Assembly: GCF_947495565.1 (NCBI RefSeq)
Contig: NZ_CANLZM010000004.1
Location: 124,001-188,000, forward strand
Direction of reading: 5' to 3'
DNA length: 64,000 bases
Origin: an uncultured Pontibacter sp.
GTDB taxonomy: Bacteria; Bacteroidota; Bacteroidia; Cytophagales; Hymenobacteraceae
Below, in pieces: positions 45,377 through 56,114 of the stretch. Position 1 is the first letter of the stretch. The number at the start of each line of letters is the position of its first letter. The translations under genes were made by a program, and so were the position numbers. Below the pieces are notes generated by a model that had not been told where the DNA came from, ran no database searches, and saw only the letters and a program-made list of their open reading frames with translations.

Positions 45377-45886
45377 TTATTGATGTAGTAAATCCGTATA
45401 AGCATTGTGCACCAGGTCTTCATCGCCGATCTGAAGTTGATCTTTATAAAAATTACACTGTTGCCGTAGCACTTCTAATCCTATGGTGCCTTCCAGGTCT
45501 ATCGCCTCTATTTCAATAAAAGTACCGAAGCATTCAACTTGATCCAGGTGAAACTTTACATTATCAAGAAAGAATATTTTACGCACTTTCTCTACCTGGC
45601 TTATTATACTTTTGCCCTCACAAATACTGGCAATTGTAGCGGCGCTCGGGTTCTTCAGAAAAAGCTGTACTTCTGTTCTCATAGCATTGCCCAGCTCCAC
45701 TCTGTTGTAATGGATGAGCACGTTTTCTATTACGCCCTGCCGGTGCTTCAACTGTCCGTAGGCCGTTTCGTAATACACATCCGTTTGCACATCCTGGCCA
45801 ATATAATCAGCGCCAAGTCCTAAAAGTATACTTTCGGCCTCTGCAGGCTCGTAACAGTAAGCTTTTATAGTGATGTCAGAATACAA
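45377..45886 (-). CDS. CYTH-domain protein, class IV adenylate cyclase-like
   Basis: 169 residues with a CYTH/CyaB-type beta barrel: a central [10 protein letters not shown] strand, then [19 protein letters not shown] and [10 protein letters not shown]. The N-terminal ExExK signature is not intact (SDITIKA), so catalytic activity is uncertain; it could be a triphosphate-binding protein. It precedes folD on the minus strand. Confidence 0.75.
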   Translation of the reverse strand: MYSDITIKAYCYEPAEAESILLGLGADYIGQDVQTDVYYETAYGQLKHRQGVIENVLIHYNRVELGNAMRTEVQLFLKNPSAATIASICEGKSIISQVEKVRKIFFLDNVKFHLDQVECFGTFIEIEAIDLEGTIGLEVLRQQCNFYKDQLQIGDEDLVHNAYTDLLHQ

Positions 45887-45921
45887 AGCTAAAGAGGTAA
45901 AAGAAAAAAGTATAAAAGTGA

Positions 45922-45955
45922 CAAGCCCCGACGCGCAGGGACACGTTGGGGCTTG
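45922..45955 (-). terminator. lepA terminator
   Basis: CAAGCCCCGACG (45922-45933) pairs with CGTTGGGGCTTG (45944-45955), with one G-T pair. On the minus strand it is followed by a T-rich tract that contains TATACTT. Confidence 0.75.
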
Positions 45956-45963
45956 ATAAAATA

Positions 45964-47748
45964 TTAGTCGAGTTTAAGCACGGCTAAGAAGGCTTCTTGT
46001 GGAATTTCCACGTTGCCTACCTGGCGCATGCGTTTTTTACCCTTTTTCTGTTTTTCGAGCAGTTTACGTTTACGGGAAATGTCACCGCCGTAGCACTTAG
46101 CCAAAACGTTCTTGCGCATGGCTTTCACCGTTTCTCGGGAAATGATTTTCTGACCGATGGCAGCCTGGATGGCAATTTCGAACATTTGGCGCGGCAGCAA
46201 CTCACGCAGTTTCTCACAAAGGCGCTTGCCCCAGTCATAAGCTTTATCGCGGTGCACAATGGCGCTAAGCGCATCCACTTTCTCGCCGTTCAGCATGATA
46301 TCCAGTTTCACCATGTTAGACGGGCGGAAACCGATCAGCTCATAATCCAGGGAGGCGTAACCACGGGAGATTGTCTTCAGTTTATCAAAGAAGTCGAATA
46401 CAATCTCAGCAAGCGGCATCTCGAAAGTCATTTCAACACGGTCGCTGGTCAGGTAAGTCTGGTTCTTCAGAATACCGCGCTTGTCCATACAAAGCGTAAT
46501 AATCGGCCCAACGTAATCTGACTTGGAGATAATTTGCGCTTTAATAAACGGCTCCTCGATATGGTCGATATAGTTTGGATCTGGCATCTCCGACGGAGCG
46601 TTTACCTTCACCATTTTCTCCTTGGTAGTATAAGCATGGAACTGCACCGATGGCACCGTCGTGATTACGGTCATGTCGAACTCACGCTCTAAGCGCTCCT
46701 GTACAATCTCCATGTGGAGCATGCCCAGGAAACCGCAACGGAAACCAAAGCCAAGGGCTGCGGAAGTTTCCGGCTCCCAAACAAGTGAGGCATCGTTAAG
46801 CTGCAGCTTCTCCATGGAGGCGCGCAGTTCTTCGTACTCGCTGGTCTCCACCGGATAAATACCGGCAAATACCATCGGTTTCACATCCTCAAAGCCCTGT
46901 ATGCCTTTAGCCGGACGATCTACGTGCGTTATCGTATCACCAACTTTTACCTCTTTAGCATTTTTGATACCTGAGATTAGATACCCTACGTTACCTGCGC
47001 CCATTTCTTGGCGCGGCTCCTGGTTCAGCTTCAATACCCCGATTTCATCTGCCTCGTACGTTTTACCGGTGTTGATGAACTTCACCTTCTCCCCTTTTTT
47101 CAGGTTGCCGTTGAAAATACGGAAGTATACTTCAATGCCTCTGTAGGAGTTAAAAACGGAGTCGAAAATCAGTGCCTGTAGCGGAGCTTCAGGGTCACCT
47201 TTCGGAGCCGGAATTCGGTCGCAAATGGCGTTTAAGATTTCCTCTATACCGATGCCTGCTTTACCTGAAGCATGTATGATGTCCTCTCTGTCGCAGCCAA
47301 TCAGTTCAATAATTTGGTCAGACACCTCTTCCGGCATGGAGTGCGGCAGGTCGATCTTGTTCAATACCGGAATAATTTCCAGGTCGTTACCGATTGCCAA
47401 GTATAAATTCGAGATTGTCTGCGCTTCTATACCTTGCGATGAGTCCACAATCAGAAGTGCGCCCTCACAAGCGGCAATCGAGCGGGAAACTTCATAAGAA
47501 AAGTCAACGTGGCCTGGTGTATCAATCAGGTTGAGTACATACTCCTCACCTTTATAATGATAGTTCATCTGGATGGCGTGGCTCTTAATGGTGATGCCCC
47601 GCTCGCGCTCCAGGTCCATATTGTCTAGCAGCTGGTGTTGCATTTCACGCTCCGCTACCGTCTGGGTAAACTCCAGCAGACGGTCGGCCAGGGTACTCTT
47701 ACCATGGTCAATATGGGCGATGATGCAAAAATTACGGATGTTCTTCAT
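45964..47748 (-). CDS. lepA: elongation factor 4 (LepA)
   Basis: 594 residues, translational GTPase. [10 protein letters not shown] (G1, about 10-19), DTPGHVDF (G3) and NKIDLP (G4) are intact, and the LepA-specific C-terminal domain is present. It helps ribosomes under ionic stress and in assembly. Palindrome AAGTATACTT at 47123-47132 lies within the gene. Divergent from the 58-residue ORF. Confidence 0.97.
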   Translation of the reverse strand: MKNIRNFCIIAHIDHGKSTLADRLLEFTQTVAEREMQHQLLDNMDLERERGITIKSHAIQMNYHYKGEEYVLNLIDTPGHVDFSYEVSRSIAACEGALLIVDSSQGIEAQTISNLYLAIGNDLEIIPVLNKIDLPHSMPEEVSDQIIELIGCDREDIIHASGKAGIGIEEILNAICDRIPAPKGDPEAPLQALIFDSVFNSYRGIEVYFRIFNGNLKKGEKVKFINTGKTYEADEIGVLKLNQEPRQEMGAGNVGYLISGIKNAKEVKVGDTITHVDRPAKGIQGFEDVKPMVFAGIYPVETSEYEELRASMEKLQLNDASLVWEPETSAALGFGFRCGFLGMLHMEIVQERLEREFDMTVITTVPSVQFHAYTTKEKMVKVNAPSEMPDPNYIDHIEEPFIKAQIISKSDYVGPIITLCMDKRGILKNQTYLTSDRVEMTFEMPLAEIVFDFFDKLKTISRGYASLDYELIGFRPSNMVKLDIMLNGEKVDALSAIVHRDKAYDWGKRLCEKLRELLPRQMFEIAIQAAIGQKIISRETVKAMRKNVLAKCYGGDISRKRKLLEKQKKGKKRMRQVGNVEIPQEAFLAVLKLD

Positions 47749-47945
47749 AAATATCTATACGAAGAACAAAGTTAATAAATCTTCTATTCATGTCAGCAGA
47801 TTTAGCTTATCCTTGTAAAGAAATAAACCGACTGAGGTTATGGATGGCTATGTTTATGGTTGCAATCTGCCTAAAACTGTACTTTGAATCTAATTCCAGC
47901 AGCTTAAGTTACTCAGTTGGTTGTGAAGAAAACTAACCCAGAGAG

Positions 47946-48122
47946 ATGACAAAAGAAGAATTTGGAAGTGTGTTTCAGGAGAGCCTGGACGCAATATTGG
48001 AAGCAATGGCTGAGAATCAGGAAATTGACCCTGAGAAATTTTATAATATGACCTGCATCTTAGAGAACCTCAGCTTCTTCAGTCCTATACTTTACAATGC
48101 CATCCGGTCTAAGAAACTATAA
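47946..48122 (+). CDS. 58-residue protein of unknown function
   Basis: ATG at 47946, TAA at 48120-48122. The product is mostly helical and slightly acidic (Glu-rich start, then ILENLSFFSPILYNAI, ending SKKL), without a membrane helix. It stands between lepA (divergent) and icmF. A TATACTT copy is read as Ile-Leu near 48087. Not recognised; coding status is judged from clean composition and position only. Confidence 0.5.
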   Translation: MTKEEFGSVFQESLDAILEAMAENQEIDPEKFYNMTCILENLSFFSPILYNAIRSKKL

Positions 48123-48362
48123 AGTTTGGTTAAGCTTACATTCAGATTGTTATCAGGTACAAATGTAAGCTGCTATTATAAATACCTTTTAAATTTATCA
48201 TCGCCTCAGGCTTTTTGCTCCCTCTGTACACTTCTGATTACCGTAAAGTCAGGTAACTGAGCACCGCCTGCTTCTGATGCCGGCAGGGCGTACTGCTACA
48301 GCAATTGTGCTACAAAATGAGTATATTCGCATCAAATCTGGAAAAAACCTGTTAATATAAGT

Positions 48363-51300
48363 ATGCAACTTACTAAAGTAGAGCCTTATAAGCCTGTCAA
48401 CCATATCCGTATTGTTACAGCCGCCTCTCTATTCGATGGTCACGACGCTTCCATTAACATTATGCGTCGTATTATTCAGGCCTCGGGTGCAGAAGTAATT
48501 CATTTAGGACATAACCGCTCAGTACAGGAAATAGTGGATTGCGCCGTGCAGGAAGATGCGCAGGCCATTGCCATTACCTCCTACCAGGGCGGGCACCTAG
48601 AATATTTTAAATACATGCACGACCTGCTCAGCGAGCGTGGCTGCGGACACATCTGCATCTTCGGCGGCGGCGGCGGGGTTATACTTCCCACCGAGATCGA
48701 GGAACTTCACGAATACGGCATTTCCCGCATCTACTCCCCTGACGACGGGCGCGCCATGGGCTTACAGGGCATGATCAACGATATGCTGGAAAAATGCGAT
48801 TTCCCAACCGGTAAGGACTTAAATGGCGAGGCAAAGCACCTCCGTGATAAAGATCCTAAAGCGATTGCCAGGCTGATATCAGCAGCAGAGAACTTTCCGG
48901 ATGAGGCAAGGGCTATACTTAACGAGGTAAAAGAGCAGGCAAAGGATATTAAAACGCCTGTGCTCGGCATTACAGGTACGGGTGGAGCCGGTAAATCTTC
49001 TTTAGTTGATGAACTGGTACGTCGCTTTCTGATGGACTTCCCGGAGAAGAAAATCGCCATTATATCAGTTGACCCGTCGAAGCGAAAAACAGGCGGTGCG
49101 CTGCTCGGCGATAGAATCCGGATGAACTCTATCTCCAACGAACGTGTGTATATGCGCTCTCTGGCTACCCGCCAAAGTAACCTGGCCCTTAGCAAGTATG
49201 TGCAGGACGCCGTGGACATTGTTAAGGCCGCTGATTTCGATCTGATTATACTGGAGACTTCTGGTATTGGCCAGTCCGACACCGAGATTATCGAGCACTC
49301 CGACATGAGCCTGTATGTGATGACACCAGAATATGGTGCCGCTACGCAGCTCGAGAAAATCGACATGCTGGACTTTGCCGATGTAATTGCCCTAAACAAA
49401 TTCGATAAGCGTGGCGCCCTGGACGCTCTGCGCGATGTGAAGAAGCAGTATAAGCGCAACCATCAGCTTTGGGATATCAATGACGAGGAGATTCCGGTAT
49501 TCGGGACCATTGCCTCGCAATTTAACGATCCGGGCATGAACCAGTTGTACCGCGCCATTATGGCGACTATTTCAGAAAAAACAGGTGTAGCATTTGCTTC
49601 AAATCTTCAGACTTCTAAGGAAATGTCGGAGAAGGTGTTCATCATCCCTCCTAGCCGCACACGTTACCTTTCTGAAATTTCTGAGACTATCCGCAACTAT
49701 GATAAGTGGACGAACGACCAGGCAGAAGTAGCGCAGAAACTATACGGCATCAAAAAGTCTATTGAGGCGGTGCAAGGTATAGAAGTGGAGGACAAAGACC
49801 GTTTGGTGAAGCAACTGGAGCAGGCATATGCTGAAGTAGAACTGAATCTGGATGGCCAGAACAAGAAAATCCTGGAGAACTGGAAAGAGAAGGTTCAGGC
49901 GTACAAAAATGAGTTCTATGTCTTTAAAGTTCGTGATAAAGAGCTAAAGATAAAGACACATACCGAGTCGCTTTCGCACCTACAGATACCTAAGGTTTCT
50001 ACACCACGCTATGAGGCTTGGGGCGATTTGCTGAAGTGGAACCTGCAGGAGAACGTGCCGGGCGAGTTTCCTTACACGGCAGGAGTGTTCCCGTTCAAGC
50101 GCGAAGGTGAAGACCCTACCCGTATGTTTGCCGGCGAGGGCGGGCCGGAGCGTACCAACCGTCGTTTCCATTACGTTAGCCTTGGCATGCCAGCCAAGCG
50201 TTTGTCTACGGCCTTTGACTCTGTAACGCTTTATGGCGAAGACCCGGATTACAGACCAGATATTTACGGTAAGATAGGCAACTCAGGTGTAAGCATCTGC
50301 TGCCTGGATGATGCTAAAAAGCTATACTCCGGTTTTAACCTGGCCGACCCGAAAACATCGGTTTCCATGACCATCAACGGCCCGGCCGCCATACTTACGG
50401 GCTTCTTTATGAACGCCGCTATCGACCAGCAGTGCGAATTATACATTAAAGAGCATGGCCTGGAAGATGAAGTAAACGCCAAAATCGAAGCCATCTATAA
50501 GGAAAAAGGTATTGCCAGACCAAGCTACCAAGGTCCTTTGCCAGAAGGAAACGATGGTTTAGGCCTGATGCTACTGGGCGTTACCGGTGACCAGGTTCTG
50601 CCTGCCGAAGTATACGGACCGATTAAAACACGCACCTTGGCTGCCGTTCGTGGCACGGTGCAGGCAGATATTCTGAAAGAAGACCAGGCGCAGAATACCT
50701 GTATTTTCTCAACGGAATTCTCGCTGCGTTTAATGGGCGATGTACAGCAATACTTCATCGATAAGAGCGTACGTAACTTCTACTCAGTTTCTATTTCCGG
50801 TTACCATATTGCGGAGGCGGGTGCCAACCCAATCTCACAGCTGGCCTTTACGCTGGCAAACGGCTTCACTTTTGTAGAGTATTACGTGAGCCGAGGCATG
50901 GACATCAACAAGTTTGCGCCAAACCTGAGCTTCTTCTTCTCCAACGGTATTGATCCGGAGTATGCCGTAATTGGCCGTGTGGCGCGTAGAATCTGGTCCA
51001 AAGCCATGAAGCACAAGTATGGCGCTGATGCCCGTTCGCAGATGTTGAAGTACCACATCCAGACATCGGGGCGGTCGCTGCACGCGCAGGAAATCGACTT
51101 TAACGATATCCGCACCACGCTACAAGCGCTTTACGCCATTTACGACAACTGTAACTCGCTGCATACCAATGCTTACGACGAGGCGATTACTACGCCAACT
51201 GAGGCTTCGGTGCGCAGAGCCATGGCGATACAGCTGATCATTAATCGAGAGCTTGGCTTGGCTAAAAATGAGAATCCGCTGCAAGGTTCGTTTATCATCG

Positions 51301-51749
51301 AGGAACTGACTGATTTAGTGGAAGAAGCTGTATTGACCGAGTTTGATCGCATTACAGAGCGTGGCGGCGTATTGGGCGCCATGGAAACTATGTATCAGCG
51401 CGGAAAGATTCAGGAAGAGAGTTTATACTATGAAACCCTGAAGCATACTGGCGAATACCCTATTATCGGCGTTAACACTTTCCTTTCCTCAAAAGGCTCT
51501 CCAACAGTTATCCCAACTGAGGTTATTCGTGCCACTGAGGAGGAAAAGAAATACCAGATAAACATGGTGCATATGCTTCAGGAAGGTAATTCCAGCAAGT
51601 CAGCAGAGATGCTTACCAAACTGCAGCAGATGGCCATTAACAACGGCAACATCTTTGAAGAGATGATGGACACTGTTAAATACTGCTCACTGGGCCAGAT
51701 TACAAACGCCTTGTTTGAAGTAGGCGGACAGTATAGAAGAAATATGTAA
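48363..51749 (+). CDS. icmF: fused acyl-CoA mutase IcmF (B12 domain, GTPase chaperone, mutase)
   Basis: 1128 residues in one chain. N-terminal B12 domain (about 10-145; Asp25-x-His27 binds cobalt), MeaB-like P-loop GTPase (about 195-430; [10 protein letters not shown] near 204-213), then the mutase TIM barrel (about 560-1128). It interconverts isobutyryl- and n-butyryl-CoA in known IcmF proteins; pivalyl-CoA activity also exists. Exact substrate specificity is not certain. No riboswitch was recognised in the 240-base leader. Confidence 0.92.
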   Translation: MQLTKVEPYKPVNHIRIVTAASLFDGHDASINIMRRIIQASGAEVIHLGHNRSVQEIVDCAVQEDAQAIAITSYQGGHLEYFKYMHDLLSERGCGHICIFGGGGGVILPTEIEELHEYGISRIYSPDDGRAMGLQGMINDMLEKCDFPTGKDLNGEAKHLRDKDPKAIARLISAAENFPDEARAILNEVKEQAKDIKTPVLGITGTGGAGKSSLVDELVRRFLMDFPEKKIAIISVDPSKRKTGGALLGDRIRMNSISNERVYMRSLATRQSNLALSKYVQDAVDIVKAADFDLIILETSGIGQSDTEIIEHSDMSLYVMTPEYGAATQLEKIDMLDFADVIALNKFDKRGALDALRDVKKQYKRNHQLWDINDEEIPVFGTIASQFNDPGMNQLYRAIMATISEKTGVAFASNLQTSKEMSEKVFIIPPSRTRYLSEISETIRNYDKWTNDQAEVAQKLYGIKKSIEAVQGIEVEDKDRLVKQLEQAYAEVELNLDGQNKKILENWKEKVQAYKNEFYVFKVRDKELKIKTHTESLSHLQIPKVSTPRYEAWGDLLKWNLQENVPGEFPYTAGVFPFKREGEDPTRMFAGEGGPERTNRRFHYVSLGMPAKRLSTAFDSVTLYGEDPDYRPDIYGKIGNSGVSICCLDDAKKLYSGFNLADPKTSVSMTINGPAAILTGFFMNAAIDQQCELYIKEHGLEDEVNAKIEAIYKEKGIARPSYQGPLPEGNDGLGLMLLGVTGDQVLPAEVYGPIKTRTLAAVRGTVQADILKEDQAQNTCIFSTEFSLRLMGDVQQYFIDKSVRNFYSVSISGYHIAEAGANPISQLAFTLANGFTFVEYYVSRGMDINKFAPNLSFFFSNGIDPEYAVIGRVARRIWSKAMKHKYGADARSQMLKYHIQTSGRSLHAQEIDFNDIRTTLQALYAIYDNCNSLHTNAYDEAITTPTEASVRRAMAIQLIINRELGLAKNENPLQGSFIIEELTDLVEEAVLTEFDRITERGGVLGAMETMYQRGKIQEESLYYETLKHTGEYPIIGVNTFLSSKGSPTVIPTEVIRATEEEKKYQINMVHMLQEGNSSKSAEMLTKLQQMAINNGNIFEEMMDTVKYCSLGQITNALFEVGGQYRRNM

Positions 51750-51757
51750 AACTAATT

Positions 51758-51802
51758 TGATAAAGGAAAAGCCGGATTCATTGTCCGGCTTTTCCTTTAT
51801 CA
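51758..51802 (+). terminator. icmF terminator
   Basis: GATAAAGGAAAAGCCGGA (51759-51776) pairs with TCCGGCTTTTCCTTTATC (51784-51801); one more T-A pair extends it to 19 bp, with a seven-base loop. Confidence 0.85.
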
Positions 51803-51881
51803 CACTTCTATTGCAATAATTTTATATTATTGGGAATCAATAGTGTAAAGCTACCGTAAGTATAAACTTGTTTCGCACAGC

Positions 51882-52043
51882 ATGAAAATTATGAGGGAAC
51901 CAACCGCTACCAGAGTATTGATGGTTTTCGGAGTGGCGCTAGCAGTTTTAGGAACAGCGGCCTACCTGATCGTTAACAACAGTTTTGATGAAGATGATTT
52001 CGAGTTTGACACCCATGATGAACTTAGCGACGACTATCTTTAG
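51882..52043 (+). CDS. 53-residue microprotein A, single helix and acidic tail
   Basis: ATG 51882, TAG at 52041-52043. One membrane helix (about 11-31, VLMVFGVALAVLGTAAYLIV), then a strongly acidic tail ending in Asp-Tyr-Leu. It is enclosed by the icmF terminator on the left and a 23-bp hairpin on the right, so it is its own transcript. From LGT to the stop it aligns without gaps to the 43-residue protein at 54282 (11 of 31 identical). Function unknown; a small membrane regulator is one guess. Confidence 0.65.
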   Translation: MKIMREPTATRVLMVFGVALAVLGTAAYLIVNNSFDEDDFEFDTHDELSDDYL

Positions 52044-52066
52044 ATTTAAAACCATCTTCTGAGCTT

Positions 52067-52115
52067 AAATTAAAAGAGCCCGCTATACTCCAAGTATAGC
52101 GGGCTCTTTTAATTT
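52067..52115. terminator. 23-bp perfect bidirectional hairpin
   Basis: Bases 52067-52089 pair perfectly with 52093-52115; the loop is only CCA. The stem contains GAGCCCGC and TATACT/AGTATA. It serves microprotein A on the plus strand and the glutamate-synthase-like gene on the minus strand. Confidence 0.85.
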
Positions 52116-52181
52116 ACAGTTACCACTTTTAAAAAAAGCTACTATCTCTGCAGCAGTTTAAGATAAGCTCCTGCAGAGATA

Positions 52182-53738
52182 TTAATTTAACACATAGTTT
52201 TGGCTGATGCTATTAGAAGTCTGGTTTTTAGAAAAATACAGCTCCTTGAAGCTCATGTTTTTGCCCTGTTCCACGCGGCGGAAAATCTTATCAGGAGTAA
52301 TGCTGCTTACGCTGTCAAAGCCGCAAGCCTCCATCACTTCTATGGTAGATTTGATAGTATTTCCGTGGAAATTAGCAACGCGCACGCGCTTATCAGCCAC
52401 ATCAAGTCCTTGATACAGGTTTTTATCCTGCGTGGCAATTCCCACCGGGCAACGACCAGAGTCGCACTGAAGCGCCTGTATACAGCCTAAAGCAAACATC
52501 ATTCCGCGGGCACTGTAGCAGATATCCGCCCCTAACGACACGGCCTTGATAATGTCAACACCTGTAATAATCTTTCCGGCAGCAATTAGCTTTATCTCCT
52601 CACGCAGACCATACTTGTGGAGCGTATTTTGAGCGAAGGCAAGCGCATCGTAAAGAGGCATGCCCAGGCTGTCAGTAAACTCAAGAGGTGCAGCTCCAGT
52701 ACCTCCCTCTGCCCCGTCTATAGTAATGAAGTCAGGATAAATACGGTTGTGCATCATTTCCTGGCACAGGCGCTCAAACTCCTGCTTATTACCGATACAG
52801 AGTTTGATACCTACCGGTTTACCTTCAGAAAGCACACGAAGCTTCTCGATAAAGAGCAGCATGGTAAACTGATCATGGAAAGAAGCGTGCGCAGGAGGTG
52901 ATGCCACTGTCGTAAATGGCTCAACTTTACGGATGGCAGCAATTTCAGGTGTGTTTTTAGCCGCCGGAAGTATACCACCGTGTCCGGGCTTGGCACCTTG
53001 AGAAAGCTTCACCTCTACCATTTTTATCTGCGGATGAGCCACCTGCTCCCGGAAAAGCTCCTCTGAAAACTGGCCAATTTTATCGCGGCACCCAAAGTAG
53101 CCGGTGCCAATTTGCCAAATCAGGTCGCCACCCCCTTCTAAATGGAACGGGCTTACACCACCTTCACCGGTATTGTGGGCAAACCCTCCTAACTTAGCTC
53201 CAGCACTTAAGGCCGTAACCGCAGTTTTGCTTAAAGAGCCATAGCTCATAGCCGAAATATTGTAGATGCTGGCATTGTAGGGCTGCTTGCACCGGCTGCT
53301 GCCAACAGTTACACGCAGGTCCTCTACTTTAACATGCACCGGAAACATGGTATGAGCTATCCACTCATAACCCACCTCCAGGCTATTGCTGTGCATACCG
53401 AAAGGCACTGTCTGCCGAACGTTTTTAGCACGCTGGTAAACGATGGACCTTTGACGCCGGCTAAAAGGTTTGCCATCCGTATCTGATTCAAAAAAATACT
53501 GCCGAAACTCGGGGCGGATACTTTCGAAGAAGTAACGCAGATAGCCTACCAGCGGATAGTTACGCAGCAGCGAGTGCTTTGCCTGCCTAATGTTGTACAG
53601 GTACACCAGGTGCAACGGCACAAGCAGCAGCACCAACCAGAGCATCTGCCGGTCGAAAATAGATAGGAAAAGCGTAACAAGGTAAGCACTTGCAAAGGCG
53701 TACGAAAACGTGCGCCTGACGCTAACAGTTGTAGCCAT
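52182..53738 (-). CDS. FMN-binding glutamate-synthase-like protein
   Basis: 518 residues from ATG 53738; the open frame extends 20 residues further without family character. Two N-terminal membrane helices (about 10-50), then a GltB-type FMN/Fe-S barrel: SAMSYGSLSKTAVTALSAGA, KLSQGAKPGHGG, DGAEGGTGAAPLEF and a cysteine cluster CDSGRCPVGIATQ. It lacks the glutaminase domain, so it is a family member rather than a full glutamate synthase. Physiological donor and acceptor unknown. Confidence 0.88.
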   Translation of the reverse strand: MATTVSVRRTFSYAFASAYLVTLFLSIFDRQMLWLVLLLVPLHLVYLYNIRQAKHSLLRNYPLVGYLRYFFESIRPEFRQYFFESDTDGKPFSRRQRSIVYQRAKNVRQTVPFGMHSNSLEVGYEWIAHTMFPVHVKVEDLRVTVGSSRCKQPYNASIYNISAMSYGSLSKTAVTALSAGAKLGGFAHNTGEGGVSPFHLEGGGDLIWQIGTGYFGCRDKIGQFSEELFREQVAHPQIKMVEVKLSQGAKPGHGGILPAAKNTPEIAAIRKVEPFTTVASPPAHASFHDQFTMLLFIEKLRVLSEGKPVGIKLCIGNKQEFERLCQEMMHNRIYPDFITIDGAEGGTGAAPLEFTDSLGMPLYDALAFAQNTLHKYGLREEIKLIAAGKIITGVDIIKAVSLGADICYSARGMMFALGCIQALQCDSGRCPVGIATQDKNLYQGLDVADKRVRVANFHGNTIKSTIEVMEACGFDSVSSITPDKIFRRVEQGKNMSFKELYFSKNQTSNSISQNYVLN

Positions 53739-54281
53739 ATAACTGATTAAAATGTATGACGGATTTTTATACTTTAGAAAGCCTTGGGGATGTAACACCA
53801 GAACTGCCGGAGCTAAACGTAGCCAACAACTCTGGAAAGATTAGCTAAAGTCTTTAGGAGTGGTATAAAAGTGGAGACAATAACCGCTCAGTTTATCGCA
53901 CTGCGAAACATGGTGCGAAGCCGAAACCATACCTGCGCGAAGAGAGCAAGTAAAATTTAAATTGCTATATAGTTGCTGCGGTTGCATATCGTGTATCCGG
54001 GTGCAAAGTTATGCGAAACTTATTGATAAAAGCCAGCTAAACTTTCATGTATATTTTACTCCAACCTATTCCGGCAGATTAGCGGCAAAACATATATCCT
54101 TAGTACACCTTTAAGTCAGCTTACTATTATTCACACCTGCTTCTTGGCACTACTTTAGTACCTGAAATGGATGCTTACATAAGTTTAACATCATGGTAAA
54201 GTATAAGTTACATAAGATAGCAACCTTAGCATCAGAAACGCGTTTTAAAACCAAGTCAAACCCTTTACCTCCTTACTGCTT
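53739..54281. other. 543-base noncoding region between the glutamate-synthase-like gene and microprotein B
   Basis: No open frame of note on either strand. A TAACTTTG -7 match lies on the minus strand at 54011-54004 without a good TTG partner. A short CGCAC/GTGCG stem occurs around 53900-53920. A long leader for the divergent genes or an unseen small RNA are both possible. Confidence 0.4.
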
Positions 54282-54413
54282 ATGAGACAGTTCGCATCCA
54301 TATCGTCTGTGCTTTTGCTGGGCACTTCAGTAGCGCTTTTTGTAAAAAAATGGTTAGCTCCTGCAGACATCAATATTGACATGACAGATGAAGATTATCA
54401 TCTGTACCTATAA
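54282..54413 (+). CDS. 43-residue microprotein B, paralogue of microprotein A
   Basis: ATG 54282, TAA 54411-54413. One membrane helix (about 6-21), then Lys-Lys-Trp and an acidic tail (DINIDMTDEDYHLYL). Ungapped alignment with the 53-residue protein gives 11 identities in 31, including LGT, the spaced Asp residues, Asp-Glu and the terminal Tyr-Leu. A hairpin follows at 54431. The two genes flank the glutamate-synthase-like gene in the same orientation. Not recognised from any named family. Confidence 0.6.
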   Translation: MRQFASISSVLLLGTSVALFVKKWLAPADINIDMTDEDYHLYL

Positions 54414-54430
54414 GTAACGTTATATAATGC

Positions 54431-54460
54431 AAAGGCTGCTTCTCCTAAGAGGTAGCCTTT
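54431..54460 (+). terminator. terminator after microprotein B
   Basis: AAAGGCTGCTTC (54431-54442) pairs with GAGGTAGCCTTT (54449-54460), including two G-T pairs, with a six-base loop. Confidence 0.6.
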
Positions 54461-54539
54461 CTGTTCAGGCTATATTCCCAATTTTAAGTAACAACTCCCG
54501 TTAAACTTAGAGCCTCCAGTAGGCCAACCTACCTAAACT

Positions 54540-54569
54540 TTGTCTTAGGGCTTAAAATTGGTAACTTTG
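54540..54569 (+). promoter_or_regulatory. consensus Bacteroidota promoter for the FKBP gene
   Basis: TTG at 54540-54542, 19-base spacer, TAACTTTG at 54562-54569: an exact match to TTG/TAnnTTTG. Start expected near 54576, leader about 60 bases. Confidence 0.75.
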
Positions 54570-54635
54570 TACTACAAGCTCTGTTGAGCTAAACGATCAT
54601 ATTAAACCGCACCTGAGGGTGCACAACCACACACT

Positions 54636-55235
54636 ATGGATTTAAAAGAAAAAATCAGCTACATCATTGGCCGCGACATGGCTACTAACCTGAAAAAGCA
54701 AGGCATCGAAGTTGAAGCCGAATCTTTTATGAAAGGCTTAAAAGATGTGCAAGCTGGTACCGCCTCTAGCTTATCGCAGCAGGAAGTGCAGGAGGCAATG
54801 ATGGCGCTTCAGCAGGAAATGGCACAGAAGCAGAATGCTGCCGGCTCCTCTAACCAGCAGGCTGGAGAGCAGTTTTTGGCTGAAAACAAAAATAAAGAGG
54901 GTATTAAGACATTGCCAAGCGGCCTACAGTACATGGTGCTGCAGGAAGGCTCAGGCAAATCGCCTTCTGCTACAGACACAGTAACAACACATTACCACGG
55001 CACGCTGATTGACGGCACTACATTTGACTCATCTTACGAGCGCGGACAGCCTGCCACTTTCCCGGTAAACGGCGTAATAGCAGGCTGGACGGAAGCATTA
55101 CAGCAAATGAAAGAAGGCTCTAAATGGAGACTTTTCATTCCGGCTGAACTGGCTTACGGTGCCCAAGGTGCCGGTGACGTAATTGGACCAAACTCTGCGC
55201 TAATATTTGATGTAGAGCTACTGCAAGTAAAATAA
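54636..55235 (+). CDS. FKBP-type peptidyl-prolyl isomerase, FklB/Mip-like
   Basis: 199 residues. An N-terminal helical dimerisation domain (about 1-80) is followed by an FKBP domain (about 90-199, TVTTHYHGTLIDGTTFDSSY, then the IPAELAYGAQGAG loop). No signal peptide, so cytosolic. It assists folding of proline-containing substrates. Confidence 0.9.
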   Translation: MDLKEKISYIIGRDMATNLKKQGIEVEAESFMKGLKDVQAGTASSLSQQEVQEAMMALQQEMAQKQNAAGSSNQQAGEQFLAENKNKEGIKTLPSGLQYMVLQEGSGKSPSATDTVTTHYHGTLIDGTTFDSSYERGQPATFPVNGVIAGWTEALQQMKEGSKWRLFIPAELAYGAQGAGDVIGPNSALIFDVELLQVK

Positions 55236-55249
55236 TAATCTGCAAAGCA

Positions 55250-55305
55250 GCCTTAAAGTATAAAAGCCCGCACTTTAGTAAGTGCGGGCTTTTATACTTT
55301 AAGGC
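55250..55305. terminator. 26-bp perfect bidirectional hairpin carrying the motif in its stem
   Basis: Bases 55250-55275 pair without mismatch with 55280-55305; the loop is TAGT. The stem includes AAAGTATAAAAGCCCGCACTT and its complement, so an AAGTATA and a TATACTT are opposite each other. It separates the convergent FKBP and STAS-like genes. Confidence 0.9.
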
Positions 55306-55320
55306 ATTGATTATATTGGC

Positions 55321-55803
55321 TCAATTAACACCGTACTTAATCAGGCACATTTCATTCAGCCAACGCTGCGCTTCTTCTGGGTACATAAAATGCTGCATAA
55401 TCAGAAAGTTCTCCCCCGTCATCAACTCATCACCGTCTAGCTCCCCTACCAAATTGTATATGGAAGAAACTGGCACAACCACAGCTACAAACACGTCATC
55501 ATTTACAATCTTAAGAACCTCCGGAAATACATACTCAAACACCCAGCGCTGATCCGCCCTCCTGAGCGATTGCCTGTTCTGCACATTCAGCTGCCATTTT
55601 ACAGGTTTAAAGGCTTTGACATGCTCTATTATCTGCGTGTAGCCATACTTAAACTCATCAGAGGTTACATCTCCTTCCCAGCAAATTTCGAGCGTTTCTT
55701 CTTGTTTCAAATACTTAACACTTAACTTATCAGTCTTCAGCAACTGTATTGTTTCTTCAGGTAAAATGAATCGGGAAGTATAAACTTCTACAGTTTTTGC
55801 CAT
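55321..55803 (-). CDS. STAS/SpoIIAA-like protein, paralogue 1
   Basis: 160 residues, no signal or helix. A beta-alpha fold pattern (ETLEICWEGDVTSDEFKYGY, WQLNVQNRQSL, then WVFEYVFPEVL, VAVVVPVS and EAQRWLNE) resembles STAS/SpoIIAA-like domains. Two relatives lie on the same strand at 57568 and 60918. No phosphorylatable-serine motif is evident. Function unknown. Confidence 0.6.
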   Translation of the reverse strand: MAKTVEVYTSRFILPEETIQLLKTDKLSVKYLKQEETLEICWEGDVTSDEFKYGYTQIIEHVKAFKPVKWQLNVQNRQSLRRADQRWVFEYVFPEVLKIVNDDVFVAVVVPVSSIYNLVGELDGDELMTGENFLIMQHFMYPEEAQRWLNEMCLIKYGVN

Positions 55804-56114
55804 GCCTCTATGGTTAATATTATTAAGTTTGATAATGTATACAGCTGTATGAATAGAATTTAACCCATACTTTTACTTCAGGGATATTTTATGATGATAG
55901 CATGGTAAATTTGCTTATTTTTAAGTTCAAAAGCAACTATATTATAATTAATATATAAAATTTATAATATTATCTTACAGTTTGGCATTGCAATTCATTC
56001 ATTACCAATAATTAGGAGTAGATTGAATGTACCAAAATAAGCTATAAGTAAACAAATAGTTACTTTAGCCGTTCTAAAACCATCTAACTATCATACCTTA
56101 AAAAGAAAACTTGT
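55804..56114. other. 311-base AT-rich region upstream of glutamate dehydrogenase
   Basis: Strongly AT-rich, no open frame. A partial -7 element (TACTTTAG near 56070) lies about 45 bases before the ATG, without a clear TTG partner. Likely regulatory. Confidence 0.4.

Noticed and set aside
48123..48362. Cobalamin riboswitch upstream of the B12-dependent icmF
   Set aside because: A GC-rich imperfect stem is present at about 48265-48290, but no B12-box-like GCCACTG sequence was found.
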